A DNA stretch of 5,507 nucleotides from Candidatus Shapirobacteria bacterium CG09_land_8_20_14_0_10_38_17 (GTDB lineage: Bacteria > Patescibacteriota > Microgenomatia > 0-14-0-10-38-17): positions 1 to 5,507 of the forward strand of contig PEZH01000031.1 of the NCBI GenBank assembly GCA_002774085.1, read 5' to 3'. Below the pieces are notes generated by a model that was given only the letters and a program-made list of their open reading frames with translations, searched no databases and had not been told where the DNA came from. How positions within the stretch are numbered: position 1 is the stretch's first letter; every line of letters starts with the position of its first letter. Below, one piece after another: positions 5,496 through 5,507 of the stretch. The position numbers and the translations under genes were made by a program.

Positions 5496-5507
5496 TTCAT
5501 TAATATC

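Noticed and set aside
5423..5500. A 25-codon minus-strand reading frame (MNAQSATQSG...) ahead of trpS, as a possible leader peptide
   Set aside because: It has no Trp codons and no ribosome binding site, and it reads straight through the terminator hairpin and its T-run, so it is most likely a chance frame.
5385..5507. T-box riboswitch or tryptophan attenuator controlling trpS
   Set aside because: No T-box consensus or specifier structure is seen, and the terminator lies upstream of the likely trpS promoter rather than between promoter and gene.

Overview
The window reads as a chromosomal piece of a small, AT-rich bacterial genome, most likely from the Candidatus Patescibacteria / CPR group. 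This is inferred from protein style (divergent but complete TrpRS and FtsH, and a stand-alone 5'-3' exonuclease), from intergenic spacers built of degenerate AT-rich short repeats, and from scattered GC-rich palindromes with CGTCATTC/GAATGACG ends. No rRNA or marker gene is present to fix the lineage. All four genes lie on the minus strand and all use TAA stops.

In transcription order (high to low coordinates) the window starts with a bulged intrinsic terminator (5434-5466), probably ending an upstream gene outside the window. A good -10 box follows, only 12 nt from the start of trpS (4389-5384, tryptophanyl-tRNA synthetase). A 161-nt spacer of three successive degenerate repeat families leads to ftsH (2332-4227, membrane AAA+ zinc protease). 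ftsH overlaps the next gene by one base (TAATG). That gene (1418-2332) is a stand-alone 5'-3' exonuclease/flap endonuclease of the Pol I N-terminal type, ending in a candidate sliding-clamp-binding tail. A 184-nt repeat-rich gap then precedes a GT4 glycosyltransferase (109-1233) resembling WbaZ-type mannosyltransferases.

The genes are mostly housekeeping: tRNA charging, membrane protein quality control, DNA flap processing. The last gene belongs to surface polysaccharide synthesis. The most notable content is the repeats. A roughly 35-40 bp sequence occurs in inverted orientation on both sides of the glycosyltransferase gene. A 71-bp element with terminal inverted repeats abuts the right copy. 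A GC-rich palindrome abuts the left copy and recurs, in frame, inside the exonuclease gene. There it adds six residues at a place where the E. coli and Taq Pol I nuclease domains (recalled, not searched) have none. This resembles palindromic elements that insert into coding genes, and is the best lead in the window.
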